This document shows positions 7,630 through 15,760 of a DNA stretch of 64,000 bases, in pieces; the first letter of the stretch is position 1; the number at the start of each line of letters is the position of its first letter. This DNA is from Rhodobacter sp. GTDB lineage: Bacteria; Pseudomonadota; Alphaproteobacteria; Rhodobacterales; Rhodobacteraceae. The stretch lies in assembly GCA_027484145.1 (NCBI GenBank), contig JAIXUH010000002.1, positions 868,001 to 932,000 on the forward strand, written 5' to 3'. Below the pieces are notes generated by a model. That model worked only from the letters and a program-made list of their open reading frames with translations. It searched no databases and had not been told where the DNA came from. The position numbers and the translations under genes are program-made.

Positions 7630-8772
7630 ATGACCGAGACAATCCTTGCCAATGCCACCCTTGTGCTGCCGCAGGAAACCCTGCGCGGCAGTTTGCGGAT
7701 GGTGGATGGCCACATCACCGACATCGCGGGCGGAACGGATGTGCCAAACGGCGCCATGGATTGCGACGGCGATCTGGTGATGCCGGGGCTGATCGAGTTG
7801 CACACCGACAACCTTGAACGCCATATCGAGCCGCGCCCGCGCGTGAACTGGCCCCATGCCGCCGCCATCATTGCCCATGACGCGGAACTGGCCAGCGTGG
7901 GCATCACCACGGTGTTCGATGCGCTGCGGGTCGGCTCTGTCGTGTCCAACACCAAGGCGAATTACGGCGAGTATGCCCGTGCTTTGGCAGATGAAATTCT
8001 TGATCTGCGGGCCAAGGGCGCGCTGCGGATCAGCCACTTCCTGCACCTGCGGGCCGAGGTCTGCTCGGAAACGCTGGTGGCCGAGATGGCCAAGTTCGGC
8101 GCAGGCGACCGTATCGGGATCGTCAGCCTGATGGACCACACGCCCGGAGAGCGGCAATTCCGCGATGTAAACAAACTGCGCGATTATGTCTGCGGCAAGC
8201 AGGGGCTGAGCGAGGCCGAGTTTCAGGACCATATCGCCGATCAGCGCGCCTTGCGCGACCGACTGGGGGCCCTGCACGAAGCCACCGCCGTGGCCGAGGC
8301 GCGCCGCTATGGCGCGGTGCTGGCCAGCCATGATGACACCACCGCCGGGCAGGTAGCCATTTCAGCCAGCCACGGCGCGGGGTTTGCCGAGTTTCCGACC
8401 ACACACGAGGCAGCGCAGGCCTGCCGCGACCATGGCATTGCGGTGATGATGGGCGCGCCGAACCTGATCCGGGGCGGGTCCCATTCCGGCAATGTCGCGG
8501 CGCAGGATCTGGCAGAAGCGGGGCTGCTGGACATCGTCTCCTCCGACTATGTGCCTTCGGCCCTGTTGTCGGCGGCGCTGATGCTGGGCGATCTGTGGGG
8601 CAACCTGCCGCGCGGTGTGGCCACCGTGACCGCGGCACCGGGGGCCGCCACCGGGCTGAAGGATCGCGGGCATCTGGATATCGGCGCGCGGGCCGATGTG
8701 ATCCGCGTGGCACGGGTTGCTGGCGCGGGCGCCGTGCGCGGCACGTGGGTTCAGGGGCGGCGCGTTGCGTGA
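7630..8772 (+). CDS. phnM: PhnM, alpha-D-ribose 1-methylphosphonate 5-triphosphate diphosphatase
   Basis: A 380-residue amidohydrolase-fold protein. It has the metal-binding GLIELHTDNLERH, the conserved RISHFLHLRAEVCSE and SLMDHTPGERQF segments, ASHDDTTAGQV, and the C-terminal SSDYVPSALL. PhnM removes diphosphate from ribose-1-phosphonate triphosphate before PhnJ acts. It starts behind ACAGGA with ATG 7630. It is separated from phnN by the reverse-strand DUF1045 gene, so it has its own promoter, probably near 7556-7573. A divergent second copy occurs at 20005-21285. Confidence 0.94.
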   Translation: MTETILANATLVLPQETLRGSLRMVDGHITDIAGGTDVPNGAMDCDGDLVMPGLIELHTDNLERHIEPRPRVNWPHAAAIIAHDAELASVGITTVFDALRVGSVVSNTKANYGEYARALADEILDLRAKGALRISHFLHLRAEVCSETLVAEMAKFGAGDRIGIVSLMDHTPGERQFRDVNKLRDYVCGKQGLSEAEFQDHIADQRALRDRLGALHEATAVAEARRYGAVLASHDDTTAGQVAISASHGAGFAEFPTTHEAAQACRDHGIAVMMGAPNLIRGGSHSGNVAAQDLAEAGLLDIVSSDYVPSALLSAALMLGDLWGNLPRGVATVTAAPGAATGLKDRGHLDIGARADVIRVARVAGAGAVRGTWVQGRRVA

Positions 8773-8809
8773 AGGCGTAAAGAGCGCGCCGCAATACATT
8801 GATAAATTG

Positions 8810-9724
8810 CTATAATGGTTGAAATGACATGCGGCTGAACCGTTCAGCCGCGTGGAAAAACAGGTCGACCAGCGGGTTGCGTTCGTCGGTCAGGGCAAAC
8901 ACGGTTTCCTCGACCGGCGCGCCCATGCCGTCGACAGTGATCCGGCGCACCAGATCGTTGCGGTGCGACCCGTAGCGCCACATGAAGCCAACCCCCACCC
9001 CTGCGGCGACCGCCTCGAACACCGCATCGCGGGTATCGGCCACAAGCCGCGGATCGGGTGCCAGACCGGCAAGGCGAAAGGCGCGGTCTACCACCCGCTG
9101 CGTCGACGATCCGCGACTGCGAAAGATCAGCGCCGTCTCGGCAAGGCTGGGCAGGCTGACGCGCGGCTGTCCGGCAAAAGCAGACGAGGGCGAGACGATC
9201 GCCACCACCTCTTGGCGCAGAACCGCAAGGCGGCGGAACCGCGTGTCCCCCGGCACGTCGGGCAACACGCCCACATCGACATCACGACGCAGCACCGCCG
9301 CAAGAATCTCGGAATGCGAGCCGCTGCGCAGGTTGACCGACAACCCGCCATGCGCCGCCATGACCGAGGCGATGATCTCCATCCCCGGCATCGAATTGCC
9401 CAGCCCCACCCGCAGGCGCGCGCGCCCCGCCATGTCGCGGCGGGCCACGACTCGGGCGGCTTCACGCTCGGCATCCAGCACGCGTTCACCGATCTCGCAC
9501 AACTCCTGCCCGACAGGGGTCGGGATCAGGCGGCCTTGGGCACGGTCGAACAGGCGCAGGCCAAAGGCGGCCTCCATCTCGCGAATCTGCTGGGCGATGG
9601 CCGAGTGCGACAGCGAGAGACGCCGTGCCGCGGCGGCATAGGTGCCCTCTTCGGCAACCGCCGTCAGCGCCCTGAGGCGCGAGATCGTCAGCCCAAACGT
9701 GATGTCCGCAGGTAAAACCTTCAT
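8810..9724 (-). CDS. LysR-family transcriptional regulator
   Basis: A 304-residue LysR protein. The N-terminal helix-turn-helix is at about residues 15-75 (LRALTAVAEEGTYAAAARRLSLSHSAIAQQI), followed by a periplasmic-binding-like effector domain with the family pattern (LRVGLGNSMPGMEII, VGVLPDVPGDTRFRRLAVL). It diverges from the HAD phosphatase gene across a 164-base region that contains the palindrome TGTAAC-N6-GTTACA. The usual LysR arrangement makes the downstream phosphatase/isomerase/phosphoesterase genes and perhaps the transporter its targets. The effector is unknown. Its 3' end converges on phnM. Confidence 0.88.
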   Translation of the reverse strand: MKVLPADITFGLTISRLRALTAVAEEGTYAAAARRLSLSHSAIAQQIREMEAAFGLRLFDRAQGRLIPTPVGQELCEIGERVLDAEREAARVVARRDMAGRARLRVGLGNSMPGMEIIASVMAAHGGLSVNLRSGSHSEILAAVLRRDVDVGVLPDVPGDTRFRRLAVLRQEVVAIVSPSSAFAGQPRVSLPSLAETALIFRSRGSSTQRVVDRAFRLAGLAPDPRLVADTRDAVFEAVAAGVGVGFMWRYGSHRNDLVRRITVDGMGAPVEETVFALTDERNPLVDLFFHAAERFSRMSFQPL

Positions 9725-9747
9725 GGAACGAAGGTTTATCTTTCGCC

Positions 9748-9765
9748 TGTAACGGCTGGGTTACA
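9748..9765. promoter_or_regulatory. Candidate LysR operator
   Basis: TGTAAC (9748-9753) and GTTACA (9760-9765) form a perfect interrupted palindrome with a six-base spacer, 24 bases from the lysR start. It contains the T-N11-A type core expected of LysR boxes and lies in the only divergent region adjacent to this regulator. Confidence 0.5.
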
Positions 9766-9888
9766 TCTGGCGGTCACCGATTGCGCCACCCGTGCCGCCA
9801 CAGGGTGGAATGACGGCTTCTGATACCCGCTGCCATGACCGCACCATGGCTCTGCGGCCCCACCTTTGGCCGCGCCCCAAGGAGACCC

Positions 9889-10665
9889 ATGCCAGACCCA
9901 ACGCCCGATCCTGTCGTGACGCGCCTCTCGCTGGGGGCGGCCTTGCCCCGGCTGGTGGCCGGACATCGGGCCATTCTGGCCGATCTGGATGGCAGCCTGA
10001 TCTCGGGAGATACCGTGCTGCCCGATGTCGAGGGCCTTTTCGCGCAGGCGGGTCTGCGGTTGTGGATCGTGTCGAACAATTCCAGCGATACGGCGATGTC
10101 CCTTTCCACGCGGCTGGCCGGTCACGGGCTGGCTATTCCGCCTGACCGTATTCTGTTGGCGGGCGAACAGACGCTGGTGCTGTTTGCCGAGAACCGGCCC
10201 GGCGCCCGCATCGCGCTTTATGCCAACCCCACGATCAAGACCGCCGCGCGCGCCTTGGGTCTGGTGATTGACCATACTCTGCCCGAGTTTGTCATTCTGG
10301 CCCGTGACCGTGCGTTCAGTTTGGCGGCGCTGACCGAACTGGCCCGCTTCATCCATCGCGGCGTGCCGGTCTGGATCACCAACCCCGACGCCAGCCACCC
10401 AGGCCCCGATGGCCTGCCAGTGCCCGATACCGGCGCGCTGTTTGCTGCCGTGCAGGCCATGGTGCCGGGCTGCCGCGCCAAGTCGCTGGGAAAGCCATCG
10501 CCCGACCTGCTGCACCTTGCGCTGAAGCGCGCCGGGGTGGCGCCGTCTCAGGCCATTTTTGTGGGCGACTCTCCGGCGACCGACGGGCTGGCCGCGGGGC
10601 GCGCGGGCGTGCCCTTTGTCTGCCTTTTGCCACCCGGCCCGGCCCGCGCGGCTGGGGCGGTCTGA
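9889..10665 (+). CDS. HAD-IIA (NagD-like) sugar-phosphatase-like hydrolase
   Basis: A 258-residue HAD hydrolase. Motif I is LADLDGSLISGDTVLP, where the usual DGT is DGS. Motif II is IVSNNSSDTAMSL. The large NagD-type cap follows, with the motif III lysine in LGKPSPDLL and motif IV in VGDSPATDGLAAGRAG. The family dephosphorylates small sugar or glycolate phosphates. AAGGAG is five bases before ATG 9889; an in-frame ATG at 9835 lacks a site. It is the first gene of the forward cluster that diverges from LysR, and the context suggests release of phosphate from a phosphomonoester produced by the neighbouring diesterases. Confidence 0.85.
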   Translation: MPDPTPDPVVTRLSLGAALPRLVAGHRAILADLDGSLISGDTVLPDVEGLFAQAGLRLWIVSNNSSDTAMSLSTRLAGHGLAIPPDRILLAGEQTLVLFAENRPGARIALYANPTIKTAARALGLVIDHTLPEFVILARDRAFSLAALTELARFIHRGVPVWITNPDASHPGPDGLPVPDTGALFAAVQAMVPGCRAKSLGKPSPDLLHLALKRAGVAPSQAIFVGDSPATDGLAAGRAGVPFVCLLPPGPARAAGAV

Positions 10666-10735
10666 TGCCCTTGCCGATCCGAACCTCTGCTCTTGGCAGA
10701 CTTACGCATTAAAAACCCCCGAAAGGAACTGACCG

Positions 10736-11551
10736 ATGACTTTGCCTGTTCTTGGCGCCGCCCTTGGCCTTGAAGACCTGCCCGCTCACGCCGCTTGGCT
10801 GCGCGAGGCGCCCCGCGATCTGGAACTGCAGAGTTTTGTCGATGCCGAGGTGCTGAATGGCGACTGGACCGCGCGCGCGGAGGAGGCGAAGCGCCTGCTG
10901 GACGGTCACGAAGGCCGCCTTGGCATTCATGGCCCGTTCTGGGGCTGGACGATTTCCAGCTATGACCCCGATGTGCGCGCCGTGGTGCGCAAGCGGATGG
11001 CGCAGGCGCTGGATGTTTGCGCGGCCATCGGCGGCACGCATGTCGTGATCCATTCACCCTTCACCACATGGGGCTACAATCACAAGGGCATGTATCCGGC
11101 CGATGTGGACCGCACGCTTTCGGCCGTGCGCGACACGATGCAGGCGGCACTTGACCGCGCCGAGGATATGGGCATGACCTTTGTGCTGGAAAACATCGAG
11201 GACATCGACCCGTCCGACCGCGCCAATCTGTGCGAGGCGCTTGGCTGGCAGGCTCTGGCCCTGTCGGTCGATACCGGCCACGCGCATTATGCCCATGGGT
11301 CCACGGGTGCACCGCCAGTGGACAGCTTCATCCGCGCGGCGGGCAACCGTCTGGGCCATGTGCACCTGCAGGATGCCGATGGCTATGCCGACCGGCACTG
11401 GCAGATCGGGCATGGCACCATCCTGTGGCATTCGGTGTTTGGCGCGCTTGCCGACATCACCAGTGCGCCGCGCCTGATCCTTGAACTGCGCGACAAGGCA
11501 GGGGTGATCCCGTCGGCGCAATACCTCAAGTCGCTGGGGCTGGCCGAATGA
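10736..11551 (+). CDS. Sugar phosphate isomerase/epimerase-like TIM-barrel protein
   Basis: A 271-residue AP-endonuclease-2/xylose-isomerase-type barrel. The expected metal ligands are visible in order: a glutamate in FVLENIEDI, histidines in ALSVDTGHAHYAHG and GHVHLQDADGYADRHW, and a glutamate in LILELRD near the C-terminus. The family isomerises or epimerises sugars and related polyols; the substrate cannot be assigned. AAAGGAACT precedes ATG 10736. It follows the HAD gene after 70 bases and overlaps the metallophosphoesterase gene by four bases. Confidence 0.85.
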   Translation: MTLPVLGAALGLEDLPAHAAWLREAPRDLELQSFVDAEVLNGDWTARAEEAKRLLDGHEGRLGIHGPFWGWTISSYDPDVRAVVRKRMAQALDVCAAIGGTHVVIHSPFTTWGYNHKGMYPADVDRTLSAVRDTMQAALDRAEDMGMTFVLENIEDIDPSDRANLCEALGWQALALSVDTGHAHYAHGSTGAPPVDSFIRAAGNRLGHVHLQDADGYADRHWQIGHGTILWHSVFGALADITSAPRLILELRDKAGVIPSAQYLKSLGLAE

Positions 11552-12348
11552 AGTTCATCGTCTTGTCTGACCTGCATCTGGGCCCGCCCGGAGAGCCGGT
11601 GAATGGCCTTGACACAGGCGCGCGTCTGGCCGCGGCGGTAGAAACCATCAACCGCGACCATTCCAACGCCGATTTCGTGCTGCTGGCCGGTGATCTGGCC
11701 GATCAGGGGCAAGAGGTCGCCTATCATGCCCTGCGCGACCTGCTGGCCCCACTGGTGCCGCCGGTGCACATCACCCTTGGCAACCATGATGACCGCAGTA
11801 CCTTTCTGTCGGTCTGGGGCACCGAGCGGGACGACCCGCAGGGCCGGGTGTCCGAGGTGATCGACAGGGGCGGCTACCGGGTGATCCTTCTGGACACGTC
11901 CGAGCCTGGGCTGGTGAGCGGTCGCCTGTGCGAAGGACGGCAGGCCTGGTTGGTGGAACGTCTGGTCGAGGCCGAGGACAAGCCGGTCATCGTGGTCATG
12001 CACCACCACGCCAACCGCCTGTCGCTGCCGGTGGATGCGATTGCGCTGGAAGACGGCCCGCGCTTTTCGCAGATTCTGGGCGCGCACCCCGATGTGAGGC
12101 AGGTCATCGCGGGGCATGTCCACATCCCCACGACGGGGGTCTGGCATGGCCTGCCGATGACCACGATTGCCGGCAGCCATTACAGCGTCAGCCCGCATTT
12201 GCCGGGCATGTCGGGCCGCCAGAAATGCCTTGAGGGCCCCGCCCAGATGGCGGTCGTCCTTGCCGATGATGAGGGCGTGACGGTCCATTTCCATGACTAT
12301 CTGGACCGGCACCTGACGCTTGCCCCCGGACTGTTCCGCCACGGCTGA
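11548..12348 (+). CDS. GpdQ/CpdA-like metallophosphoesterase
   Basis: A 266-residue calcineurin-like enzyme with the full dimetal set: SDLHLG, LLAGDLAD, LGNHDD, MHHHANR and GHVHIP. This order, and the LPMTTIAGSHYSV insertion, match class III phosphodiesterases (GpdQ, CpdA), which hydrolyse glycerophosphodiesters, cyclic nucleotides and some phosphonate esters. No signal peptide is seen, so it acts in the cytoplasm on imported substrate. It is translationally coupled to the upstream isomerase and followed by a likely terminator. The next genes encode a Ugp-like importer, which supports a diester substrate. Confidence 0.9.
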   Translation: MKFIVLSDLHLGPPGEPVNGLDTGARLAAAVETINRDHSNADFVLLAGDLADQGQEVAYHALRDLLAPLVPPVHITLGNHDDRSTFLSVWGTERDDPQGRVSEVIDRGGYRVILLDTSEPGLVSGRLCEGRQAWLVERLVEAEDKPVIVVMHHHANRLSLPVDAIALEDGPRFSQILGAHPDVRQVIAGHVHIPTTGVWHGLPMTTIAGSHYSVSPHLPGMSGRQKCLEGPAQMAVVLADDEGVTVHFHDYLDRHLTLAPGLFRHG

Positions 12349-12368
12349 ACGGCGCGGGAAAAACACGG

Positions 12369-12399
12369 GCGCACCGCGGAGGGCAACTTCCGCGGGCGC
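12369..12399 (+). terminator. Probable terminator after the metallophosphoesterase gene
   Basis: The stem CCGCGGA/TCCGCGG (12374-12380 and 12389-12395) is extended by GCGC/GCGC around one bulged A, followed by TTTCGTTT. The T tract is interrupted, so partial readthrough into the transporter genes is possible. Confidence 0.5.
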
Positions 12400-12462
12400 T
12401 TTCGTTTCGCTGTTTAAACATATGTTTTTGCTTCATAAAACTGTGTTTATCGTTTCGTTAAC

Positions 12463-12482
12463 CTGTCATTGTTTCCTGTCAT
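12463..12482 (+). promoter_or_regulatory. Paired CTGTCAT repeats upstream of ugpB-like gene
   Basis: Two perfect CTGTCAT heptamers (12463-12469 and 12476-12482) are separated by six bases. The heptamer is the classical PhoB half-site, but the period here is 13 rather than 11. Upstream in the same 188-base region are two TCGTTTCG copies (12402-12409, 12450-12457) and the palindrome AAACATATGTTT (12416-12427). Control by phosphate and a second regulator is inferred. Confidence 0.4.
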
Positions 12483-12536
12483 AGGCCGCTCCATGCCGCG
12501 CCGACGTTGCGGCATCCACCCTTTACGGAGACAGGG

Positions 12537-13865
12537 ATGATGAACAACAAACTCGCGACCGCAGCGCTTGCGCTGTTGGCGACAGCCGGGGCCGCTTCGG
12601 CGGAGAAGGCAAAGTTCGAATACTGGTACGGCCTGACGGGCGATCTGGGTGAAGTGGTTGCCGAAACCTGCAACCGTTTCAACGCCAGCCAAGACCAGTA
12701 TGAGGCTGTTTGCGTCGGTCAGGACGGCTATGAAAAGGCCGTGCAGAACACCATCGCCGCCTTCCGCGCCCAAAAGCACCCGACGCTGCTGCAGTCGTTC
12801 GACGCCGGCACCGCCGACCTGATGCTCTCGGGCGAATTCTACCCGGTGACCAAGCTGATGGCCGACACCGGCGTGAACGTCGACTGGGCCGACTACTTCC
12901 CCGGCATCGCCAACTATTACTCGTCCAAGTCGGGCGAATTCTTCTCGATGCCTTGGAACTCTTCGACCCCGGTCTACTATTTCAACAAGGACATCTTCGC
13001 CAAGGCCGGGATAACCGAAGCTCCGCTGACCTGGGAAGGCATGGAAGCCGCCCTTGTGAAGGTCAAGGAGTCGGGTGCCGCCTGCGGTCTGGCCTATGCG
13101 CCCTCGTCGTGGATCGACCTCGAGCAGTTCTCGATGGTTCACAACGTTCCGGTCGCCTCGAACAACAACGGCTATGACGGTCTGGACACTGAACTGCTGT
13201 TCAACACCACGCTGCACGTCAAGCACATGGAAAACATCCAGCGCTGGATCGAAGGCGGCTTTGCCACGATCCGCACGCAGGCCGCTGGCAAAACCGCACG
13301 CGACAGCTTTGTCGAAGGCGAATGCGCCGTGTTCTTCTCTTCGATCGCCGACCACAACACGATCCACAAGCTGAAGCCGGCCTTTGGCTGGGACGTTCAG
13401 ATCATCCCGACCTATGAAGGCGTCGAGCGCAAGAATTCGGTCGTGGGCGGTGCTTCGCTCTGGGTTCTGTCGGGCAAGACCGAAGACGAATACAAGGCCG
13501 CTGCTGCCTATCTGGCCTTCCTTGCCACCAAGCCGGAACAGCAGTTCCTGCTGGAAAACTCGGGCTACATTCCGGTCACCAAGTCGACCTATGACGCGCT
13601 GCTGGCCGAAGGCTTCTACGCCAAAGAGCCCTTCATCAACCGCGATATCGCGATGAAGTCGCTGACCTACAGCGAGCCGACCGAACTGACCCGTGGCATC
13701 CGTCTGGGTGGCATGATCCAGATCCGCGCCGAATGGACCGCCGAGGTTGAGGCTGCGCTTGCTGGTCAGAAGACGATGAAAGAGGCCCTCGACACCGCAA
13801 CGACCCGCGGCAACGAGATCCTGACCCGCTTTGCCAAGACCTATCCGGGCAAAGCTTTCCCCTGA
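12537..13865 (+). CDS. UgpB-like ABC transporter substrate-binding protein
   Basis: A 442-residue periplasmic binding protein with a clear signal peptide (MMNNKLATAALALLATAGAASA, then EKAKF). The body resembles the glycerol-3-phosphate binder UgpB: FEYWYGLTGDLGEVVAETCNRFNASQ, DGYEKAVQNTIAAFRAQKHPTLLQ, SSTPVYYFNKDIF. The usual UgpB WHSM start is replaced by WYGLTG, so the ligand may not be glycerol 3-phosphate itself. Starts at 12537 and 12540 are both possible behind GGAGACAGGG. Codon choice is strikingly uniform (TTC, AAG, GTC, ACC), unlike the neighbours, which suggests high expression. Confidence 0.88.
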   Translation: MMNNKLATAALALLATAGAASAEKAKFEYWYGLTGDLGEVVAETCNRFNASQDQYEAVCVGQDGYEKAVQNTIAAFRAQKHPTLLQSFDAGTADLMLSGEFYPVTKLMADTGVNVDWADYFPGIANYYSSKSGEFFSMPWNSSTPVYYFNKDIFAKAGITEAPLTWEGMEAALVKVKESGAACGLAYAPSSWIDLEQFSMVHNVPVASNNNGYDGLDTELLFNTTLHVKHMENIQRWIEGGFATIRTQAAGKTARDSFVEGECAVFFSSIADHNTIHKLKPAFGWDVQIIPTYEGVERKNSVVGGASLWVLSGKTEDEYKAAAAYLAFLATKPEQQFLLENSGYIPVTKSTYDALLAEGFYAKEPFINRDIAMKSLTYSEPTELTRGIRLGGMIQIRAEWTAEVEAALAGQKTMKEALDTATTRGNEILTRFAKTYPGKAFP

Positions 13866-13885
13866 TCCGGCCTGAACAGACCAAA

Positions 13886-13911
13886 GGGCGCGGCGGTTCT
13901 CTGCCGCGCCC
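13886..13911 (+). other. Intercistronic stem-loop between ugpB-like and ugpA-like genes
   Basis: A perfect nine-base stem, GGGCGCGGC (13886-13894) and GCCGCGCCC (13903-13911), with an eight-base loop and no T tract after it. Such hairpins behind binding-protein genes commonly protect the upstream message or attenuate readthrough, giving more binding protein than permease. Confidence 0.6.
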
Positions 13912-13932
13912 ATCCCCATGCCGGAGAATGCC

Positions 13933-14814
13933 ATGCGCCGCGCCTATTTCAAGACAAGCTGGATTGCCTTCGCCCTGTTGGCCCCGCAACTGCTGATCAT
14001 TTTCGTGTTCTTCTACTGGCCGTCGGCGCAGGCGCTGTACTGGGCCTTCACGCTGGAACAGCCATGGGGCGGCGGCAACACATGGGTCGGGTTCGAGAAT
14101 TTCGCCAAGGTGCTGTCTGACCCCTATTACTGGAGTTCGGTGCGCGTGTCGGTGATCTATGCACTGGCCACCACGGTTCTGGCGATGGCCATGGCGCTGA
14201 CGCTGGCCGTGTTCGTGGACCGCCAACTTTCGGGCTACAGCGCCTATCGCGTGGCCTTCATCTGGCCCTATGCCGTGGCAGCCCCCGCCGTTGGCCTTGC
14301 CTTTCAGTTCGTGTTCAATCCTGGCGCCGGCATCTTTTCCTACATCAACGCCGTCAGCCCCGGCATGTGGAACCCGTCGCAATACCCCTCGCAGGCGATC
14401 CTTTCCATCGTCATCGCAGGCGCATGGAAACAGGTGGCCTATAGCTTCATCTTCTTTCTGGCCGCCCTGCAGTCGATCCCCCGCAGCCTGACCGAGGCGG
14501 CGGCCATGGATGGCGCGCGCCCCTTGCGCCGTGTGCTGGACCTGCAATTGCCGCTGCTGACGCCCACCTTCTTTTTCCTGCTGGTCATCAACATCACCGA
14601 CAGCTTCACCGACAGCTTCGGCATTGTCGACACGCTAACAGGCGGCGGGCCGTTCCGCGCCACCGACCTTCTGGTCTACAAGATCTACGCCGATGGCTTC
14701 CGGGGCTTTGACTACTCGGGCGCTGCCGCCCAATCCATCATCCTGATGTGCCTTGTCATGGCGCTGACCTTTGTTCAGTTCCGCTATGTCGAGCGGCGCG
14801 TGCATTACACCTGA
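13933..14814 (+). CDS. UgpA-like ABC transporter permease
   Basis: A 293-residue inner-membrane permease of the MalF/UgpA type with about six transmembrane helices, starting with WIAFALLAPQLLIIFVFFYWPSAQ. The EAA loop that docks the ATPase is EAAAMDGARPLRRVLDLQLPLL. The late GGGPFRATDLLVYKIY segment is typical of UgpA. ATG 13933 is preferred over 13918 because GGAGA sits upstream of it. It is separated from the binding-protein gene by a stem-loop, and nine bases separate its stop from the next permease gene. Confidence 0.88.
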   Translation: MRRAYFKTSWIAFALLAPQLLIIFVFFYWPSAQALYWAFTLEQPWGGGNTWVGFENFAKVLSDPYYWSSVRVSVIYALATTVLAMAMALTLAVFVDRQLSGYSAYRVAFIWPYAVAAPAVGLAFQFVFNPGAGIFSYINAVSPGMWNPSQYPSQAILSIVIAGAWKQVAYSFIFFLAALQSIPRSLTEAAAMDGARPLRRVLDLQLPLLTPTFFFLLVINITDSFTDSFGIVDTLTGGGPFRATDLLVYKIYADGFRGFDYSGAAAQSIILMCLVMALTFVQFRYVERRVHYT

Positions 14815-14823
14815 GGTGACGCC

Positions 14824-15753
14824 ATGATTGAACGCACGCCCATTCTGAACATCGTCACCCATCTTATCCTGATCTTTGGTCTGGTGGTGATCCTGACCCC
14901 GATCTGGCTGGCCTTTGTGGCCGCCACCCATACGCTTCAGGCCGTCAACTCCCACCCGATCGAGATGTGGCCGGGCGATCAGTTGCTGATCAACCTGCGC
15001 GAGGCTTGGGCGCAATCAGACTTCGGCCCCAAGTTCGTGAATACCCTGATCGTGTCCACCGGCGTTGTGCTGGGCAAGATCACGCTGGCCTGCATCACCG
15101 CCTTCAGCCTTGTGTTCTTCAACTATCGCGGGCGGATCGTGATCTTCTGGATGATCTTCATCACCCTGATGCTGCCGCTTGAGGTGCGGATCGTGCCCAC
15201 CTATGCGGTTGCTGCCAATGCGCTGTCGCCGTTTCAGACCATCATGGATGCCATCGGCCTGACCAGCCTGATCAACATGATCTCTGGCATCGAGGTCGCG
15301 CTGGAATGGAACCTGCTCAATTCCTACACCGGGTTGATCCTGCCGCTGGTGGCGACGGCCACCGGCACATTCCTCTATCGCCAGTTCTTCCTGACCATTC
15401 CGGATGAGTTGGTCGAGGCCGCGCGGATGGATGGCGCAGGCCCCTTGCGGTTCTTGTGGGATGTCCTGATCCCGCTGTCGAAAACCAACATCGCGGCACT
15501 GGCCACCATCATGTTCGTCTATGCGTGGAACCAGTATCTGTGGCCCCTTCTGGTGATCACCGACCGCGCGAACTACGGCATGGTCGTGGTGCAGCTGTCC
15601 GACCTTGTGCCCGATCAGCTGACCACCGGCGGCGGCACACCAACCTGGCACCTTGCGATGGCGGCCACGCTGGTTGTCATGCTGCCCCCCATCGCCATCG
15701 TCATCTTCATGCAGCGCTGGTTCGTGCGCGGCCTGATCAACACCGACAAGTGA
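14824..15753 (+). CDS. UgpE-like ABC transporter permease
   Basis: A 309-residue permease of the MalG/UgpE type. TM1 is [22 protein letters not shown], the extracytoplasmic loop holds [23 protein letters not shown], and the EAA loop is [22 protein letters not shown], followed by [22 protein letters not shown] as in UgpE. It pairs with the upstream permease to form the membrane channel. GAGGTGA precedes ATG 14824. Only seven bases lie between its stop and the ATPase gene. Confidence 0.9.
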   Translation: MIERTPILNIVTHLILIFGLVVILTPIWLAFVAATHTLQAVNSHPIEMWPGDQLLINLREAWAQSDFGPKFVNTLIVSTGVVLGKITLACITAFSLVFFNYRGRIVIFWMIFITLMLPLEVRIVPTYAVAANALSPFQTIMDAIGLTSLINMISGIEVALEWNLLNSYTGLILPLVATATGTFLYRQFFLTIPDELVEAARMDGAGPLRFLWDVLIPLSKTNIAALATIMFVYAWNQYLWPLLVITDRANYGMVVVQLSDLVPDQLTTGGGTPTWHLAMAATLVVMLPPIAIVIFMQRWFVRGLINTDK

Positions 15754-15760
15754 GGCAATC

